In this document: in pieces, positions 7,607-17,575 of the stretch | How the letters are laid out: each line of letters starts with the position of its first letter | How positions within the stretch are numbered: the stretch's first letter is position 1 | NCBI RefSeq assembly: GCF_036021035.1 | Contig: NZ_CP107930.1 | Span: 1,054,001-1,118,000 of the forward strand | Reading direction: 5' to 3' | DNA: 64,000 nucleotides | Origin: Kineococcus sp. NBC_00420 | Lineage (GTDB): Bacteria > Actinomycetota > Actinomycetes > Actinomycetales > Kineococcaceae | Made by a program: the position numbers and the translations under genes | Notes under the pieces: model-generated | Database searches by the model: none | What the model saw: the letters and a program-made list of their open reading frames with translations, nothing else | What the model was told of the DNA's origin: nothing

Positions 7607-8467
7607 TCAGAGTTCCGCGAGACGCGGGACGACGGCGTCGCCGAACGACTTCACGATGCCCGGTTCGTAGGTTCCGTACATCCCACCGTGCAGGTGGGTC
7701 ACGCCCAGCGCGGCGTACCTCTGTGCGCTCTCGAAGAACCCGTCCAGGTCGTTCGGGGTGAACGGGGCCATGACGGTCTTCTCGATCGTGTCGTAGTCGC
7801 GGCCGAGGTCGTCGCAGTGCCGTTTCAGGACGTCCAGCTTGTGCGCCACGTCGTCGCCGCCGAAGAGGTTGCACGCGTCCCCGTACTGCGCCACGAGGCG
7901 CAACGTCTTCTTCTCCCCACCGCCGCCGATGAGGATCGGCGGGTGCGGACGCTTCACCGGCCGGGGGTTGCCGAGCGTGCGACCCAGCGTGTAGTGCTTC
8001 CCCTCGAACGGTTCCTCGGAGTCCGACCACACCTGCAGGCAGATCCGCAGGGTCTCCTCGAGCCGCTCGAAGCGTTCCGCGGTGGGCGGGAACGGCAGCC
8101 CGAGCCCGGTCGCCTCCCCCTCGAACCAGGCGGCACCGATTCCGAGCCACGCGCGGCCACCGGAGAGGACGTCGAGGGTCGCGACGAGTTTCGCGAGGAG
8201 GCCCGGTTCCCGGTAGGTCACGGCGGTCACCCAGGCGAGGAGTTCCACCCGTTCGGTGCGGGCAGCCAGGAACCCCAGGGTCGTGTAGGCCTCGAGCATG
8301 GCCCGTTCGGCGTCGCCGATGGGCGGGATCTGCCAGAGGTGGTCCATGACGCTGACGCTGCGGTAGCCCGATTCCTCGGCCTCACCGACGATGCGGATGA
8401 GGTCCTCGCGCAGGGTGGCCGGGCCGCCGGGGTTGGTGAAGTCGGAGACGTGGAGTCCGATGTGCAT
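7607..8467 (-). CDS. LLM-class F420-dependent oxidoreductase
   Basis: A 286-residue TIM-barrel oxidoreductase of the luciferase-like superfamily, F420 branch. MHIGLHVSDFTNPGG at the start, GYRSVSVMDHLWQIPPIG (about residues 35-52), LLAKLVATLDVLSGGRAWLG and HPPILIGGGGEKKTLRL are characteristic. It is shorter than the NtaA-type enzymes in this window. It probably uses coenzyme F420H2; the substrate is unknown. A -10 TAGGTT (minus strand, 8475-8480) lies 7 bases before the ATG, with no Shine-Dalgarno, so the mRNA is probably leaderless. Confidence 0.87.
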   Translation of the reverse strand: MHIGLHVSDFTNPGGPATLREDLIRIVGEAEESGYRSVSVMDHLWQIPPIGDAERAMLEAYTTLGFLAARTERVELLAWVTAVTYREPGLLAKLVATLDVLSGGRAWLGIGAAWFEGEATGLGLPFPPTAERFERLEETLRICLQVWSDSEEPFEGKHYTLGRTLGNPRPVKRPHPPILIGGGGEKKTLRLVAQYGDACNLFGGDDVAHKLDVLKRHCDDLGRDYDTIEKTVMAPFTPNDLDGFFESAQRYAALGVTHLHGGMYGTYEPGIVKSFGDAVVPRLAEL

Positions 8468-8494
8468 GGCGGCGAACCTACGCCGTTCCCGTGC

Positions 8495-8878
8495 TCAGGT
8501 CTTGCGCACCCTGATGGGCCCCTTCGCCGTCGAGGGGTCGACGACCTTCCCGCCCTGGGTGATCTCCGCCTCCCCGGCGACGACGAGCCGGCGCGCGGCG
8601 GCGCGCGCGGGTTCCATCAGCTCCTGCCAGCCCTCACCGCCGACGGCGCGGGCGACCTCGCTGGGGCAGATCGTCTTCGACCGTCCACGGGCGGCGAGGA
8701 GCGCACGCATGGTGGTCTCGAGCTCGGCGTCGACCGCGGACGCGGAGGACTTCGCCCGACGCCGGCAGCCGTCGGAGCAGTAGCGGACCTCGTCCCAGTC
8801 CCGTTCCCACTTCTTGCGCCAGGTGATGGTGCGACCGCAGACGACGCAGTCCTTCGTCGGCAACGTCTTCCCGCTCAC
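8495..8878 (-). CDS. DUF2256/DUF3253 protein with zinc-ribbon-like N-terminus
   Basis: A 127-residue protein. The N-terminal part has four cysteines, C11-x2-C14 and C34-x3-C38, around WRKKWERDWDEVRYC, matching DUF2256. The rest (about residues 50-125), with AARGRSKTICPSEVARAV and ITQGGKVVDPSTAKGPIRVR, matches DUF3253, which looks like a winged-helix fold. The function of these families is not established; the zinc site and basic surface suggest nucleic-acid binding. It ends 27 bases upstream of the F420-type gene start and its own start lies 4 bases after the stop of the following unknown gene. Confidence 0.85.
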   Translation of the reverse strand: MSGKTLPTKDCVVCGRTITWRKKWERDWDEVRYCSDGCRRRAKSSASAVDAELETTMRALLAARGRSKTICPSEVARAVGGEGWQELMEPARAAARRLVVAGEAEITQGGKVVDPSTAKGPIRVRKT

Positions 8879-8882
8879 CCGG

Positions 8883-9491
8883 TCACTGTAGGTCGGTGGC
8901 GTGCAGCAGTTGCAGGAGGAGGACCTCCGGCCAGGCCGTGCTCTCCACCGTCACGGTCACCGGCGTTCCGTGGAAGGCCGCCCGGCACCCCAGGAGCGTC
9001 GTCCGGGCGTCGGGCAGAGCGACGAACGTCGGCAGGCCGCGGACCAGGAGGGTGACCCGGTCGCCGTCGGCCGGGTCGGTGACGAGGCCGGGTTCCCAGG
9101 GCTCGACGTCGTGGCCCTGGCGCAGGGTCACCACGACCCCACCGGCGGGGACGAACCCGGCGAGCGACGTCCGTGCGGGGACCATGCCGTCGGCGAGCCC
9201 GAGGATCTGGACGCGCCACCGCCCACCCGGCTCGTCGAGGGCGTGGATCCACGTCGCACCGGCCGGCAGCAGGTCGCGGAACAGCACCGGCAGACGCCCC
9301 AGGCGTGCGGTGACGAACTGCGGGGGGACGAACGGGAACAGATCGACGAGGGGAAGGTTCAGGGCCAGCAGGACGGATCGCGGCAGGTACGCCCTCGCCG
9401 GCGGCCGCAGCTCGGCGACGAGACGGTGCAGGTCGTCCTGGGACGGGTCCGGGTCCAGGGTCCAGCGGGTCTCTCGGGAGTCACTGGACAC
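8883..9491 (-). CDS. hypothetical protein
   Basis: A 202-residue protein with no motif I recognise. It begins VSSDSRETRWTLDPDPSQDDLHR, contains a moderately hydrophobic stretch SVLLALNLPLVDLFPFVPP near residues 40-58, and then a beta-rich region with WRVQILGLADGMVPART and GGVVVTLRQGHDVEPWEPG. The GTG at 9491 is chosen as start because codons further upstream read like non-coding sequence and approach the wrbA promoter. Its stop lies 4 bases before the DUF2256/DUF3253 start on the same strand, suggesting cotranscription. No signal peptide or membrane segment is obvious. Confidence 0.6.
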   Translation of the reverse strand: MSSDSRETRWTLDPDPSQDDLHRLVAELRPPARAYLPRSVLLALNLPLVDLFPFVPPQFVTARLGRLPVLFRDLLPAGATWIHALDEPGGRWRVQILGLADGMVPARTSLAGFVPAGGVVVTLRQGHDVEPWEPGLVTDPADGDRVTLLVRGLPTFVALPDARTTLLGCRAAFHGTPVTVTVESTAWPEVLLLQLLHATDLQ

Positions 9492-9582
9492 GCGGTGAAG
9501 ACCACCAGCCCGCCCACGTGGCGTCAAGGCGCCACGGCCCGTGGTGCGTTCCGTCGGCGGCAGGTCTAGGTTGGGAGGTGCA

Positions 9583-9598
9583 AGTTGTACTTTCAACT
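9583..9598. promoter_or_regulatory. inverted repeat in the wrbA leader (candidate operator)
   Basis: AGTTG-TACTTT-CAACT forms a 5-bp inverted repeat with a 6-bp centre, rich in A and T compared with its surroundings. It lies just downstream of a -10-like TAGGTT (9567-9572) and just before the Shine-Dalgarno GGAGG. That is a typical repressor position; AT-rich dyads of this kind occur at MarR/HxlR-regulated quinone-reductase genes. The regulator is not in this window. Confidence 0.5.
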
Positions 9599-9613
9599 AC
9601 CTGGAGGTTACCG

Positions 9614-10216
9614 GTGAGCGACGTCAAGCTCGCGATCGTCTACTACTCCGCGACCGGCACGGTGCGCGGCATGGCCGAACGCCTCGCCGCGACCGGCGAG
9701 TCCCTCGGCGCCGAGGTGCGGCTCCGGCAGGTGGAACGCACCCCCACCGGTGGGGAGAAGGCAGCCACCGACGAGCAGGCTGCCGAGGCCGAGGAGGCCA
9801 AGGGCGCCGCCGGGGTCACCGCGGACGACATCGTCTGGGCCGACGCGGTCCTCTTCGGCTCCCCGACCCGCTACGGCAACATCGCCGGGCAGCTCAAGGT
9901 GTTCATCGACTCCCTCGGCGCCCAGTGGGGTGCGGGTCAGCTCGCCGACAAGGTCTACGCCGGGTTCACCTCGACCTCGACCCTGCACGGCGGTCAGGAG
10001 TCCACGCTCCTCGCGCTCTACAACACGATCTACCACTTCGGCGGGATCATCGTGCCGCCCGGGTACACCGACCCCTCGAAGTTCGTGGACGGGAACCCCT
10101 ACGGCGTCGGCCACGTCGCCGGTCAGGGCGACCGGCCGCTGGACGACGTGACGTTCACGGCGCTGGACCACCTCGTGACCCGCGTCGTCGCCACCGCGAA
10201 GAAGCTCACGGCCTGA
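9614..10216 (+). CDS. wrbA: NAD(P)H:quinone oxidoreductase, WrbA type
   Basis: A 200-residue flavodoxin-fold protein of standard WrbA length. The FMN phosphate loop is YYSATGTVRGMAE (about residues 10-22), followed by the WrbA hallmark FGSPTRYGNIAGQLKVFID and later TSTSTLHGGQE and YHFGGIIVPPGY. WrbA proteins bind FMN, form tetramers and reduce quinones by two electrons, protecting against redox cycling. The start is GTG at 9614 after the Shine-Dalgarno GGAGG (9603-9607). An inverted repeat immediately upstream suggests local repression. It is convergent with the sucrase/ferredoxin-like gene. Confidence 0.93.
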   Translation: MSDVKLAIVYYSATGTVRGMAERLAATGESLGAEVRLRQVERTPTGGEKAATDEQAAEAEEAKGAAGVTADDIVWADAVLFGSPTRYGNIAGQLKVFIDSLGAQWGAGQLADKVYAGFTSTSTLHGGQESTLLALYNTIYHFGGIIVPPGYTDPSKFVDGNPYGVGHVAGQGDRPLDDVTFTALDHLVTRVVATAKKLTA

Positions 10217-10224
10217 GACCGGGC

Positions 10225-11118
10225 TCACCGGTCGATGTGCTCCAGCTCCCACGTCCGGGCGTGCCGGTCGTCGGGGGCGGAGCACGTCAACCGGTGCGCC
10301 GCAGCTGATCCCACCCGCAGGTGCACCCGCAGCGGACGCCCCTCGTGCTCGAGGTCGACGCGCCAGCGGCCCTCCTCCTCGTCGACGACCGCCCGCGGGC
10401 GCAGCGCCTCGAGCACGTCGATCCCGAGTTCCAGCCGGGCGTGGGCCTCCGCGGCCTGGATCACCCCGGGGTCGCAGGAACGACCGCGCAACCGGTGCGG
10501 CAGGACGCGACCGGTGCGCAGCGCCGCCACCAGGTCCGGTGCGTCCGCCGGGGACAACCGCCCGTGCGTGACCCCCGTCGGCAACGACAGGGCGGTCGCG
10601 GCGAAGCGGTCCCCGCCGAGGTGGGAGCACTCCCACACCGGAGCGGGGTCGAGGTCGGCGAGCGCCGCGACGACCGGGCGCCCCCGCAGCGCGCAGCACC
10701 AGTCCTTGCGCCCGTGGGTGCAGACCAAGAGCAGCGGCTCGTCGTGAAGCTCCCAGCCCTCGGTCGCGGCGGCGGCCTCGGCGACCTCTACCCGGGGGGT
10801 CGTCCGGGTCAGGGTGCGGGCCCGTCCGCGGCGGACGTCGACGAGGAAGAGCCGACGGGGACCGTCCGGGTCGAGGTCGCGCGCGGAGGGGCGCCGGATC
10901 AGCAGGAGCTTCAGACCGCGTTCCTGCGCGGTCCCGCGGAGGGCGTCGGTCACCACCGGCCCGAGCCGGGACGCGGGTACGGCCCCGGCGCCCCAGGCCC
11001 CGGGTTCCTCGACCAGGAGGTATCCGCGGACCGCGGTGGCGGTGCCGAGCAGGGCGTCGCCCCGTTCCTCGGCCGCCGCGGCGCACGAGAACCGGCGGGC
11101 GATGGCCTCCGTGCTCAG
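10225..11118 (-). CDS. sucrase/ferredoxin-like (Suc_Fer-like) [2Fe-2S] protein, probable CTG start
   Basis: About 297 residues with the family's two cysteine motifs, VCTHGRKDWCCALRGRP and WECSHLGGDRFAAT, which match a thioredoxin-fold [2Fe-2S] ferredoxin-like domain. A C-terminal region of about 80 residues follows, with EAHARLELGIDVLEAL. No ATG, GTG or TTG lies near the proper N-terminus. The best start is CTG at 11118, which overlaps the TGA of the upstream oxygenase gene (CTGA) and has AGGGGG 6 bases before it. It is the last gene of the peptide/oxygenase/ferredoxin trio. A role as electron donor to the oxygenase, or as an independent maturation enzyme, is inference. Confidence 0.83.
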   Translation of the reverse strand: MSTEAIARRFSCAAAAEERGDALLGTATAVRGYLLVEEPGAWGAGAVPASRLGPVVTDALRGTAQERGLKLLLIRRPSARDLDPDGPRRLFLVDVRRGRARTLTRTTPRVEVAEAAAATEGWELHDEPLLLVCTHGRKDWCCALRGRPVVAALADLDPAPVWECSHLGGDRFAATALSLPTGVTHGRLSPADAPDLVAALRTGRVLPHRLRGRSCDPGVIQAAEAHARLELGIDVLEALRPRAVVDEEEGRWRVDLEHEGRPLRVHLRVGSAAAHRLTCSAPDDRHARTWELEHIDR

Positions 11119-12347
11119 GCCGGACCCCCTACGGGGAGCAGGACGTTCTCGCGCAGCAGACGACGCACGACGACCAGGGCGTCGTCGGCATCGAGGCCGA
11201 CCGCGGCGAGGTCGCCCGCGGACGTGCGGCCCGCCGTCAGGACGTGGTCCAGGGCGGGACGGAGCCAGCCGGGGAAGGTGATCCGCCGGTCCGGGAGGAC
11301 GAGGTCCACGGTCTCGCCCGGGCCGCTCACCCGGGGACGCACCCCGCGCCGGACCCGCACCGCGCGGTCCGGGGTCAGGGTGCGGGCGGCCTCGTCCTGG
11401 GTGAGGACCCCGACCGGTTCCGGTGGCACCGCACCGGCCCGCCGCCGGGCGACGAGGCGTTCGACCGCGTCCTCGTCGAGGGTGTCGAGCCAGCGTTGCG
11501 CGGCGGCACGGAACTCCTCGACGTCCTCCGGGGTCGGCACTCCGGGCAGCGGCAGCGCACGACGCAACGCCACGTCCCCGGTGCCGGCGGAGGTCACCGC
11601 GTCGGTGAGGACGTCGGCCCACGTCGTGGCGAGCACCCCGATCGTCAGGTGGATGGACCGGTCCTCGGTCGTGCGCGCCGAGTGCAGCCAGCCGCGGGGC
11701 AGGTACAGGGCGTCGCCCGGTTCCAGGACGGTGTCGATGACGGCGGGCCGCCCGCCGACGGGGTCCGGGCCGAGTCGGGTGGAAGGCTGGGACTTCAGCG
11801 GGAGTTCCACCGCGGGTGGGTGGATCGTCCAGTGCTTGCGCCCGTCCACCTGGAGCACCACGACGTCGTGGGTGTCGTGGTGAGGGTTGAAACCCTGCGC
11901 CCCCGGCGGGGTCACGTACACGTTGACCTGGCACTGGTGCCCCAGGTCCTCCGCGAGCTGGGAGCAGAACGACTGCAGCGCAGGCCAGGTGCGGTGCAGG
12001 GCCTGGAGGACGATGGTCGCCCCGTCCGCGTGGGCGGCGGCGATGCGCTCGGAGTCCGGCAGGTCGGACAGCTGCTGGTTGCCCGCCACCGCGCGACGGG
12101 TGTAGCTCGCGCGGGGCAGGGGCGTTCCGTTCTTCACCAGGGAGAAGAACGGGGTCCGCAGCGCCCGCGGGCCGAGGAGTTCGTCCACGTCCGCGGGCGC
12201 GAGCAGGTCGTGGACGGAGCCGCGACCGCCCTCGGCGGCGCGGTCGGCGGCCCGGACGAGCAGCGGAGCGGCGTTCCAGTGCTCCTCGGCGAGGCGGTCG
12301 GCAGCCTCCCCGAAGCACCGCCGCAACGCCGGACCGGCGCTCGTCAC
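11115..12347 (-). CDS. JmjC/cupin-4 Fe(II)/2-oxoglutarate oxygenase
   Basis: A 410-residue member of the Cupin_4/JmjC group, which includes ribosomal protein hydroxylases such as RoxA/YcfD. The iron triad is visible: FNPHHDTHDVVVLQVDG gives His156 and Asp158, and LPRGWLHSARTTED gives His222. GRKHWTIHPP follows the first motif as in RoxA-type enzymes. The last 170 residues form a helical and winged-helix-like tail. The start is the GTG at 12347, one base after the TGA of the upstream peptide gene (TGACGTG), so translation is coupled. Because the upstream gene encodes a low-complexity Asp-rich peptide, that peptide is the likely substrate (inference). Alternative: an ordinary ribosomal oxygenase. 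Confidence 0.86.
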   Translation of the reverse strand: MTSAGPALRRCFGEAADRLAEEHWNAAPLLVRAADRAAEGGRGSVHDLLAPADVDELLGPRALRTPFFSLVKNGTPLPRASYTRRAVAGNQQLSDLPDSERIAAAHADGATIVLQALHRTWPALQSFCSQLAEDLGHQCQVNVYVTPPGAQGFNPHHDTHDVVVLQVDGRKHWTIHPPAVELPLKSQPSTRLGPDPVGGRPAVIDTVLEPGDALYLPRGWLHSARTTEDRSIHLTIGVLATTWADVLTDAVTSAGTGDVALRRALPLPGVPTPEDVEEFRAAAQRWLDTLDEDAVERLVARRRAGAVPPEPVGVLTQDEAARTLTPDRAVRVRRGVRPRVSGPGETVDLVLPDRRITFPGWLRPALDHVLTAGRTSAGDLAAVGLDADDALVVVRRLLRENVLLPVGGPA

Positions 12348-12348
12348 G

Positions 12349-12582
12349 TCAGGATCCCGCGGGGTCACTGCCCGCCGGGTCGCTGCCGCTCGGGTCGACC
12401 TGGGTGGAGTCGGAGTCGCCCGAGTCGGAGTCCCCGCCCTCGCCACCGTCGGGGTCCACCCCGGCCGGGTCGGAACCCGAGGGGTCCACCTGGGTGGCGT
12501 CGCTGTCGCCGGAGTCCGCGTCGCCCCCGGGGGTCGAGGCGGAGGTCGTCGTCGTGATGTCGTCGTCGCTGAGGTTGCTCAT
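12349..12582 (-). CDS. 77-residue Asp-rich tandem-repeat peptide (candidate RiPP precursor or protein substrate)
   Basis: ATG-started, 77 residues. The first 18 residues (MSNLSDDDITTTTSASTP) look like a short leader. Two 26-residue repeats follow at residues 19-44 and 49-74, each built on GDSD-x-TQVDPSGSDPAG, with a DGGE linker. There are 18 Asp and one Glu but no Lys, Arg, His, Cys or aromatic residue, so the net charge is about -19. There is no signal peptide. The gene is one base upstream of the JmjC oxygenase and in operon with a [2Fe-2S] protein. Hydroxylation of repeated residues is the simplest hypothesis. The even codon usage and coupling argue that it is a real gene. Confidence 0.78.
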   Translation of the reverse strand: MSNLSDDDITTTTSASTPGGDADSGDSDATQVDPSGSDPAGVDPDGGEGGDSDSGDSDSTQVDPSGSDPAGSDPAGS

Positions 12583-12723
12583 GGGCCCACCCTGGCACCC
12601 ACCTCCCGGCGGGGCACCTCCGAGCCTCCCGGGGACGTGACGCGATGTGCCTGCGCGGTGAGCGCCCGACTGCCAGACTCGTCCTGCTCCACCCACTCGA
12701 CGACGAGCCCGCCGGAGGCGCAC

Positions 12724-13686
12724 GTGCCCAGGTCCAGGATCTCTCCCAGGTTTCCCAGCGCGCTCGCGGCGGCGGTGGTGGGGGCTGCGCTGGTGGTGGG
12801 CAGCGCCGGGAGCGCGGCGGCCCAGGGACCACCACCGCCCAGGCTGAACCCGGCGGGGGCGAAGGTGGCCACCCTCGGCGACTCCTACGCCTCGGGTGAG
12901 GGCGCGCCCGCGGCCGGGGCGACGCCGTGGGTCAGCGACGTCTACGGCGACAGCGGCGCCGACGGCTGCCACCGCTCCGCGCTGAGCGGTCACACCGTCT
13001 TCGGGACGGGTCTGCTGCGCGGCGACGCCAAGGCCTACGTCAACGCGTCGTGCAGCGGCGCCACCACCGTCAGCCTGGTGCGGGGGTTCAAGGGGGAACG
13101 CTCGCAGCTCGACGCCCTCGGGCCGCGCACGAAGACCGTCACCCTGAGCATCGGCGGCAACGACGCCGGGTTCGGCAGCGTGGCCACGGCGTGCAACACC
13201 GTGGCGACCGTCCCCGGCGCACCCTCCTGCCAGGCCGCGCTGGCGGGTTCGGCGGCCGCCCTGCGGGCGCTGACCACGGCACCCGCCGGGGGCACCACCC
13301 CGCTGGAGCAGACCTACCGCGCGGTGCTCGCGAAGGCGCCGCACGCCGTCCTGGTCGTCACGGGCTACCCGCTGCTCTTCCCCACCGGCGCAGCGTCCCC
13401 GCGCTGCGACGTCATCCAGCCCGCGGCCCGGACCGCGATCAACACCGCGACCCTGCAGCTCAACGCGGCGGCGAGCGCCGCGACAGCCGCCGTCGGGGGC
13501 CTGTACGTGGACCTGGTGCGCCCCTTCACCGGGCACTCCTCCTGCGAGGCCGACCCCGCGGCGTCGTGGATCAACACGATCGTGCCGCGCGACCCGGTGC
13601 TCAGCTTCCACCCCGGCGCCACGGGACAGGCGGCCATCGCCGCGCGCCTGCAGGAGATCCGCTGCTTCGTGCGTCCCGGACGCTGA
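12724..13686 (+). CDS. secreted SGNH/GDSL hydrolase
   Basis: A 320-residue protein. A signal peptide covers about residues 1-34 (basic start, hydrophobic AVVGAALVVGSAGSAAA, then AQG as cleavage site). The mature domain has all SGNH blocks: GDSYASGEG with Ser54 as nucleophile (block I), a conserved Gly region with NASCSGATT, SIGGNDAGF (block III) and VLSFHPGATGQ with the catalytic His (block V). Six or more cysteines suggest disulfides, as in Streptomyces extracellular lipases/esterases of this type. The start is GTG 12724 with GGAGG 5 bases upstream. A strong hairpin at 13706-13742 ends the transcript. Substrate probably a lipid or acyl ester. Confidence 0.9.
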   Translation: MPRSRISPRFPSALAAAVVGAALVVGSAGSAAAQGPPPPRLNPAGAKVATLGDSYASGEGAPAAGATPWVSDVYGDSGADGCHRSALSGHTVFGTGLLRGDAKAYVNASCSGATTVSLVRGFKGERSQLDALGPRTKTVTLSIGGNDAGFGSVATACNTVATVPGAPSCQAALAGSAAALRALTTAPAGGTTPLEQTYRAVLAKAPHAVLVVTGYPLLFPTGAASPRCDVIQPAARTAINTATLQLNAAASAATAAVGGLYVDLVRPFTGHSSCEADPAASWINTIVPRDPVLSFHPGATGQAAIAARLQEIRCFVRPGR

Positions 13687-13705
13687 CCAGGGACACCCCG
13701 GACGC

Positions 13706-13742
13706 ACGAGGGCCCCGCACCACCGTGGTGCGGGGCCCTCGT
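13706..13742. terminator. bidirectional terminator hairpin between the SGNH hydrolase and ilvC
   Basis: ACGAGGGCCCCGCACCAC and GTGGTGCGGGGCCCTCGT form a perfect 18-bp inverted repeat around a single C, between two convergent genes. It lacks T-tracts, as is common in very GC-rich actinobacteria. Confidence 0.85.
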
Positions 13743-13756
13743 GACGACGGGGTGCG

Positions 13757-17183
<3,427 letters not shown>

Positions 17184-17262
17184 CTCTGGTGTCCTCCTCG
17201 GGCGGTGCCGTTCACGGTCGTCGTTCAGTCCCGGACGCCCGGCAGATCGGTCCGCCGGACGC

Positions 17263-17300
17263 AAAAAGACCCCTCAGCCAGGGAAGGCGTGTGAGGGGTC
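17263..17300 (-). terminator. intrinsic terminator of the ilvB attenuator
   Basis: On the minus strand GACCCCTCA and TGAGGGGTC form a perfect 9-bp stem around a 15-base loop, followed directly by TTTTT. It lies between the leader peptide stop and the ilvB start, so read-through decides ilvBNC expression. It is the only hairpin seen in the window with a clean T-run. Confidence 0.93.
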
Positions 17301-17319
17301 GCGCGCTCGGCCGAACTGG

Positions 17320-17358
17320 TCAGCCGGCGCGCTGTCCGATGGCTACGAGGAACCGCAT
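17320..17358 (-). CDS. ilvB leader peptide
   Basis: A 12-codon ORF, MRFLVAIGQRAG, with consecutive Leu-Val-Ala-Ile codons, placed 20 bases before the attenuator terminator. The ATG is 6 bases from the -10 TACCTT, so the peptide is probably translated from a leaderless mRNA. Stalling at Leu, Val or Ile codons when charged tRNA is scarce would favour an antiterminator and allow transcription into ilvBNC. Confidence 0.88.
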   Translation of the reverse strand: MRFLVAIGQRAG

Positions 17359-17364
17359 GTGCCG

Positions 17365-17393
17365 AAGGTAGCCCCTGCGTGGGGAGATGTCAG
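17365..17393 (-). promoter_or_regulatory. ilvBNC promoter
   Basis: Minus strand: -35 CTGACA (17388-17393), a 17-bp spacer and -10 TACCTT (17365-17370). The predicted start falls on the A of the leader-peptide ATG. Confidence 0.75.
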
Positions 17394-17416
17394 CCACGGG
17401 GTCACCGCGTCTCACA

Positions 17417-17437
17417 TCGTGGACACGTGGTCCACGA
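17417..17437. promoter_or_regulatory. palindrome upstream of the ilvB promoter
   Basis: TCGTGGAC-ACGTG-GTCCACGA is a perfect 8-bp inverted repeat with a 5-bp centre, centred about 70 bp upstream of the ilvB transcription start. It could be an activator or global-regulator site. The regulator is unknown. Confidence 0.5.
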
Positions 17438-17473
17438 GTTGGACGGTCTACCGGCTCGTGCGGTCGCGGCGGG

Positions 17474-17557
17474 GGGATCGTTGCCTCCACGGTGTCACTA
17501 GACGTCTTCGTGGAGGCAACGATCCCGCAGGACGTCACGGCGGAGGCAACGATCCCA
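17474..17557. repeat. inverted plus direct repeat cluster downstream of ilvD
   Basis: GGGATCGTTGCCTCCACG at 17474-17491 is the exact reverse complement of 17509-17526, an 18-bp stem with a 17-base loop. A further copy of the right arm, CGGAGGCAACGATCCC, lies at 17541-17556. The two right-hand copies are part of a 26-bp direct repeat with 30-bp period beginning GACGTC (17501 and 17531). The cluster lies between the ilvD stop and the ilvB control region and may end ilvD transcription or belong to a dispersed repeat family. Confidence 0.85.
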
Positions 17558-17575
17558 CCCGGCCGCGCCCCGAGG

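Noticed and set aside
6305-9055. Long plus-strand frame of over 900 codons
   Set aside because: It runs antisense or out of frame across five well-supported genes and has no recognisable domain; long false frames are usual at this GC content.
12349-12582. Possibility that the Asp-rich ORF is only repetitive non-coding DNA
   Set aside because: It has a proper ATG, one-base spacing to the oxygenase start, a stop in phase and protein-level repeats with synonymous differences; it was kept as a gene.
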